From Dehalococcoidia bacterium (lineage in GTDB: Bacteria; Chloroflexota; Dehalococcoidia; Dehalococcoidales; G020351185), in the NCBI GenBank assembly GCA_030635945.1, contig DAOVXW010000014.1, positions 1 to 8,636 on the forward strand: a stretch of 8,636 nucleotides of DNA, given 5' to 3'. Under the pieces are notes generated by a model. It did no database searches, was not told the origin of the DNA, and was given only the letters and a program-made list of their open reading frames with translations. Position numbers and translations under genes: made by a program. Positions within the stretch are counted from its first letter, which is position 1; every line of letters starts with the position of its first letter. This document shows, piece after piece, positions 5,794 through 8,636 of this stretch.

Positions 5794-8636
5794 GTGCCTC
5801 TTGATTCCATTTTCGTAAAGGGAGCCCGGGAACATAATTTAAAAAATATAGATGTAACAATACCACGGGATAAACTGGTGGTCATTACCGGCGTTTCCGG
5901 CTCCGGCAAGAGTTCGCTGGCATTCGATACGGTTTACGCCGAGGGACAGCGTCGCTATATGGAATCGCTGTCAGCTTATGCCCGCCAGTTTCTGGGACGC
6001 ATGGAAAAACCCGATGTCGACTATATAGAAGGTCTGAGCCCGGCAATATCCATTGACCAGAAAGGCGCCAGTCGTAATCCACGTTCCACAGTGGGTACCG
6101 TAACCGAGATATATGATTATCTGCGGTTACTCTTTGCCCGGGTAGGACATCCCCATTGCCCGCAGTGCGGGCGCGAAATCACGATGCAGACGGTAGAGCA
6201 GATTGCAGATGCCATACAGGCCCTGCCGGATGCTAGCCGTATTATGATTCTAGCGCCGCTGATTAAAGACCGCAAGGGTGAATACCAGCAGGTATTTAAT
6301 GATTTACGAAAAGCGGGTTATGTGCGGGTAAGAGTGGACGGTAATATCTATGACCTCTCAGAGGAGTTCCAGCTGGAAAAGTTTAAAAAACACTCTATTG
6401 AAGCCGTAATTGACAGGCTGGTGATTGGCCAGAGCGGCAGCCAGAGCCGTATAGCCGATTCGGTGGAGACGGCCTTGAAGCTGGGGGCGGGGGTGGTCCT
6501 TGTTTCCATTATTGATGGCGAAGAGCTGCTTTTTTCGGAGCATTTTGCCTGCGTCCATTGCGGCATCAGCATGGGAGAGATGGCGCCGAGAACATTCAGC
6601 TTCAATAGCCCTCACGGAGCCTGCCCCGAATGTTCGGGGCTAGGTGTAAAATCGGAGCTTGATCCTGATTTACTTATACCCAACAAGGAGCTGGCGCTGT
6701 CCGAAGGGGCTATCCATCCGTATCAATGGCATAATTGGTATTTATATTCGGTTGAAGAACTGGCAAGACGCAACGGGTTTTCGCTGGATGAGCCGGTTAA
6801 AAGCCTTACGCCGCAGCAAATGAAGCTGATTTTATATGGTGAAGGCAGCTTTTCGTATAAATATCGCAACCGTTACGGGCAGGAAAAGGAGTACTTCGAT
6901 GGCTTTGAGGGTGTGATTCCGCGCATGGAGCGGTTATACCGCGATACGGAATCAGAGAACTCAAGGGCTTATATTGAACGCTATATGGTAAATAGAATCT
7001 GCCCGGTCTGTGAGGGGAAGAGGTTAAAACCGGAGGCATTAGCCGTAACCATTAATGGAGATAGCATTGACAGTGTAAGCTCGATGTCTGTTGCACAGGC
7101 ATTGAAATGGATAGATATGCTGCGCAGTAAAAGGACAATATTCAGCAAAAGAGAGAAAATAATAGCCAGCGAAATACTAAAGGAAATAAAGGGGCGGTTG
7201 GGATTTCTTGAGAATGTCGGGCTGGATTATCTTAACCTGAACCGCACATCGGCTACCCTTTCGGGTGGTGAAGCCCAGCGTATACGACTGGCTACCCAGA
7301 TTGGCAGTGGATTGATGGGGGTTCTTTACATATGTGATGAGCCAACAGTGGGGCTTCATCCGGCGGATGACTACCGCTTGATTGAAACGTTGAAAGGGCT
7401 TAAAGAGCTGGGGAATACGGTATTGATAGTTGAACACGATGAAGCGATGATGCGTGCCGCTGACCATATTATAGACCTCGGCCCCGGCGCCGGCGAATAT
7501 GGAGGGTGGGTGGTAGCCTCGGGAACAATGGATGATATCATGGTTGCAAAGGAGTCAAAAACGGGACAATACCTAAGTGGGCGGAAGAAGATTCCGCTGC
7601 CGGAGACAAGACGAAATGGTTCAGGGGAATCGATTATCATTAAAGGAGCGCGACAGAATAATCTAAAAAATCTGAATGTCAGTATACCGCTGGGTAAGTT
7701 CGTGTGCATCACCGGGGTTTCTGGCAGTGGTAAAAGCACTCTTATCAGCGACATCCTGTATAGGAAACTAGCCCAATTGCTGTACCGGGCTAAAGAGCAA
7801 CCCGGGGATGTGGATGAAATTACAGGTGTTGAGAATATTGACAAGGTAATAAATATCGACCAGTCGGCTATAGGCCGTACCCCGCGCAGCAACCCGGCTA
7901 CCTATACCGGTACCTTCACCCCTATCCGTGAAATGTTTGCCACCGTTCCCGAAGCGCGAATGAGGGGTTATGCGCCGGGCAGGTTTTCTTTTAATGTAAA
8001 GGGTGGGCGCTGTGAAGCCTGCCGCGGCGATGGCTATATACAGATAGAGATGCAGTTCCTGCCCGATGTAACAGTGCCCTGCGAGGTGTGCAAGGGCAAA
8101 CGTTATAACCGGGAAGTTCTGGAAATAAAGTTTAAGGGCAAGAATATAGCCGAAGTGCTGGATATGACGGTAGAGCAGGCGCTGGCTTTTTATGACCATT
8201 TCCCAAAGGTTAAAAACAGGCTGAAGACACTGCATGACGTTGGGCTGGGATATGTCAGCCTAGGACAGCCGCCGAAAACTCTTTCCGGTGACAAAACGCA
8301 AAGGGTAAAGCTGGCTACAGAGCTATCGAAGAGGGCTACGGGAAGTACCCTTTATATACTTGACGAGCCGACTACGGGGCTTGCCTTTGATGATGTCGCC
8401 GCCCTGCTGATGGTTCTGCAAAGACTGGTTGATGCCGGCAATACGGTGGTTATAATCGAACACCAGCTGGATGTAGTAAAAAATGCAGACTGGATTATTG
8501 ACCTGGGACCGGGGGCCGGCGATAAGGGCGGATATATTGTTGCCTCTGGAACACCGGAAGAGATAATCGGAGAAAAAACATCTGCCACCGGGAATTATCT
8601 CAGGAAGTATTTACCTAGAAAGATAATAGCCGTAAA
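5794..8636 (+). CDS. uvrA: UvrABC system protein A, excision repair damage-sensing ATPase (last codons beyond edge)
   Basis: UvrA dimers find bulky DNA lesions and load UvrB for nucleotide excision repair. The frame is open for 947 codons to the edge; since UvrA is about 940-960 residues, only the last few should be missing. ABC module I has Walker A GVSGSGKS (33-40), signature LSGGEAQ (489-495) and Walker B with DEP (515-517). A UvrB-binding region lies at about 130-245. Zinc cysteines are 253/256/277/280 and 740/743/763/766, the numbering I recall for E. coli. CPQC (122-125) and CPVC (403-406) are also present. Module II has Walker A GVSGSGKS (641-648), DEPTTG (857-862) and EH (889-890). 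Oddly, its signature is LSGDKTQ (830-836) instead of LSGGEAQ, and Ala864 stands where GLH is usual. The UvrB-binding region argues against a class II UvrA paralog. It is divergent from the amidohydrolase gene. Confidence 0.96.
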   Translation, partial: MPLDSIFVKGAREHNLKNIDVTIPRDKLVVITGVSGSGKSSLAFDTVYAEGQRRYMESLSAYARQFLGRMEKPDVDYIEGLSPAISIDQKGASRNPRSTVGTVTEIYDYLRLLFARVGHPHCPQCGREITMQTVEQIADAIQALPDASRIMILAPLIKDRKGEYQQVFNDLRKAGYVRVRVDGNIYDLSEEFQLEKFKKHSIEAVIDRLVIGQSGSQSRIADSVETALKLGAGVVLVSIIDGEELLFSEHFACVHCGISMGEMAPRTFSFNSPHGACPECSGLGVKSELDPDLLIPNKELALSEGAIHPYQWHNWYLYSVEELARRNGFSLDEPVKSLTPQQMKLILYGEGSFSYKYRNRYGQEKEYFDGFEGVIPRMERLYRDTESENSRAYIERYMVNRICPVCEGKRLKPEALAVTINGDSIDSVSSMSVAQALKWIDMLRSKRTIFSKREKIIASEILKEIKGRLGFLENVGLDYLNLNRTSATLSGGEAQRIRLATQIGSGLMGVLYICDEPTVGLHPADDYRLIETLKGLKELGNTVLIVEHDEAMMRAADHIIDLGPGAGEYGGWVVASGTMDDIMVAKESKTGQYLSGRKKIPLPETRRNGSGESIIIKGARQNNLKNLNVSIPLGKFVCITGVSGSGKSTLISDILYRKLAQLLYRAKEQPGDVDEITGVENIDKVINIDQSAIGRTPRSNPATYTGTFTPIREMFATVPEARMRGYAPGRFSFNVKGGRCEACRGDGYIQIEMQFLPDVTVPCEVCKGKRYNREVLEIKFKGKNIAEVLDMTVEQALAFYDHFPKVKNRLKTLHDVGLGYVSLGQPPKTLSGDKTQRVKLATELSKRATGSTLYILDEPTTGLAFDDVAALLMVLQRLVDAGNTVVIIEHQLDVVKNADWIIDLGPGAGDKGGYIVASGTPEEIIGEKTSATGNYLRKYLPRKIIAV

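Noticed and set aside
7371..7892. A 173-codon open frame on the minus strand inside uvrA
   Set aside because: It is antisense to the strongly conserved second half of UvrA, has no ribosome site or recognisable domain, and reads as low-complexity Ser/Pro-rich sequence. The same reasoning applies to 7768-8235, 7177-7467 and other antisense frames in uvrA.
5794..8636. Frameshift or pseudogene in uvrA, because of the odd second signature
   Set aside because: All 947 codons are open and residues on both sides of the signature match the family, including zinc ligands, Walker B II and the EH motif. The change is substitutions within an intact gene.

Overview
The window is a compact stretch of bacterial chromosome holding seven protein-coding genes. 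No RNA gene, mobile element, CRISPR array or long repeat was recognised. Six genes lie on the minus strand (positions 1-5700). One, uvrA, is transcribed the other way and fills 5794 to the right edge. Base composition looks middling and fairly even. The organism is a bacterium. The activase of the 2-hydroxyacyl-CoA dehydratase / benzoyl-CoA reductase type points to an anaerobic or oxygen-avoiding lifestyle. The overall flavour, including the UvrA sequence, would suit Chloroflexota such as Dehalococcoidia, but that is an inference from memory and is held loosely.

Minus strand, in transcription order: an M20D-family amidohydrolase (5700-4519); an ATP-dependent activase with a cysteine-rich tail (4416-3457); plsX, a phosphate acyltransferase of phospholipid synthesis (3437-2436); trxB, thioredoxin reductase (2446-1529); rplI, ribosomal protein bL9 (1475-1005); and dnaB, the replicative helicase (1018 to beyond the left edge). 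Spacing falls to 19 bases between the activase gene and plsX. It becomes an 11-base overlap between plsX and trxB and a 14-base overlap between rplI and dnaB, so translational coupling is likely at both overlaps. Perfect TATAAT hexamers stand before the amidohydrolase, activase and rplI genes, suggesting at least three transcription entry points rather than one long operon.

The 93-base gap at 5701-5793 is a divergent promoter region. It holds a good extended -10 promoter for uvrA, a TATAAT so close to the amidohydrolase ATG that a leaderless mRNA is possible, and a small inverted repeat overlapping the uvrA -35.

Most of the window is housekeeping: replication, translation, redox balance, membrane lipid synthesis and DNA repair. 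The observation most worth a second look is in UvrA. It is otherwise a textbook full-length class I protein, with zinc ligands at the same residue numbers as E. coli UvrA. Its second ABC signature, however, reads LSGDKTQ instead of the near-universal LSGGEAQ, and a usually conserved His just after the second Walker B is Ala. The second is the activase, which keeps both cluster-ligand cysteines but has no dehydratase partner nearby and sits beside a lipid gene. I found no convincing wholly new system.
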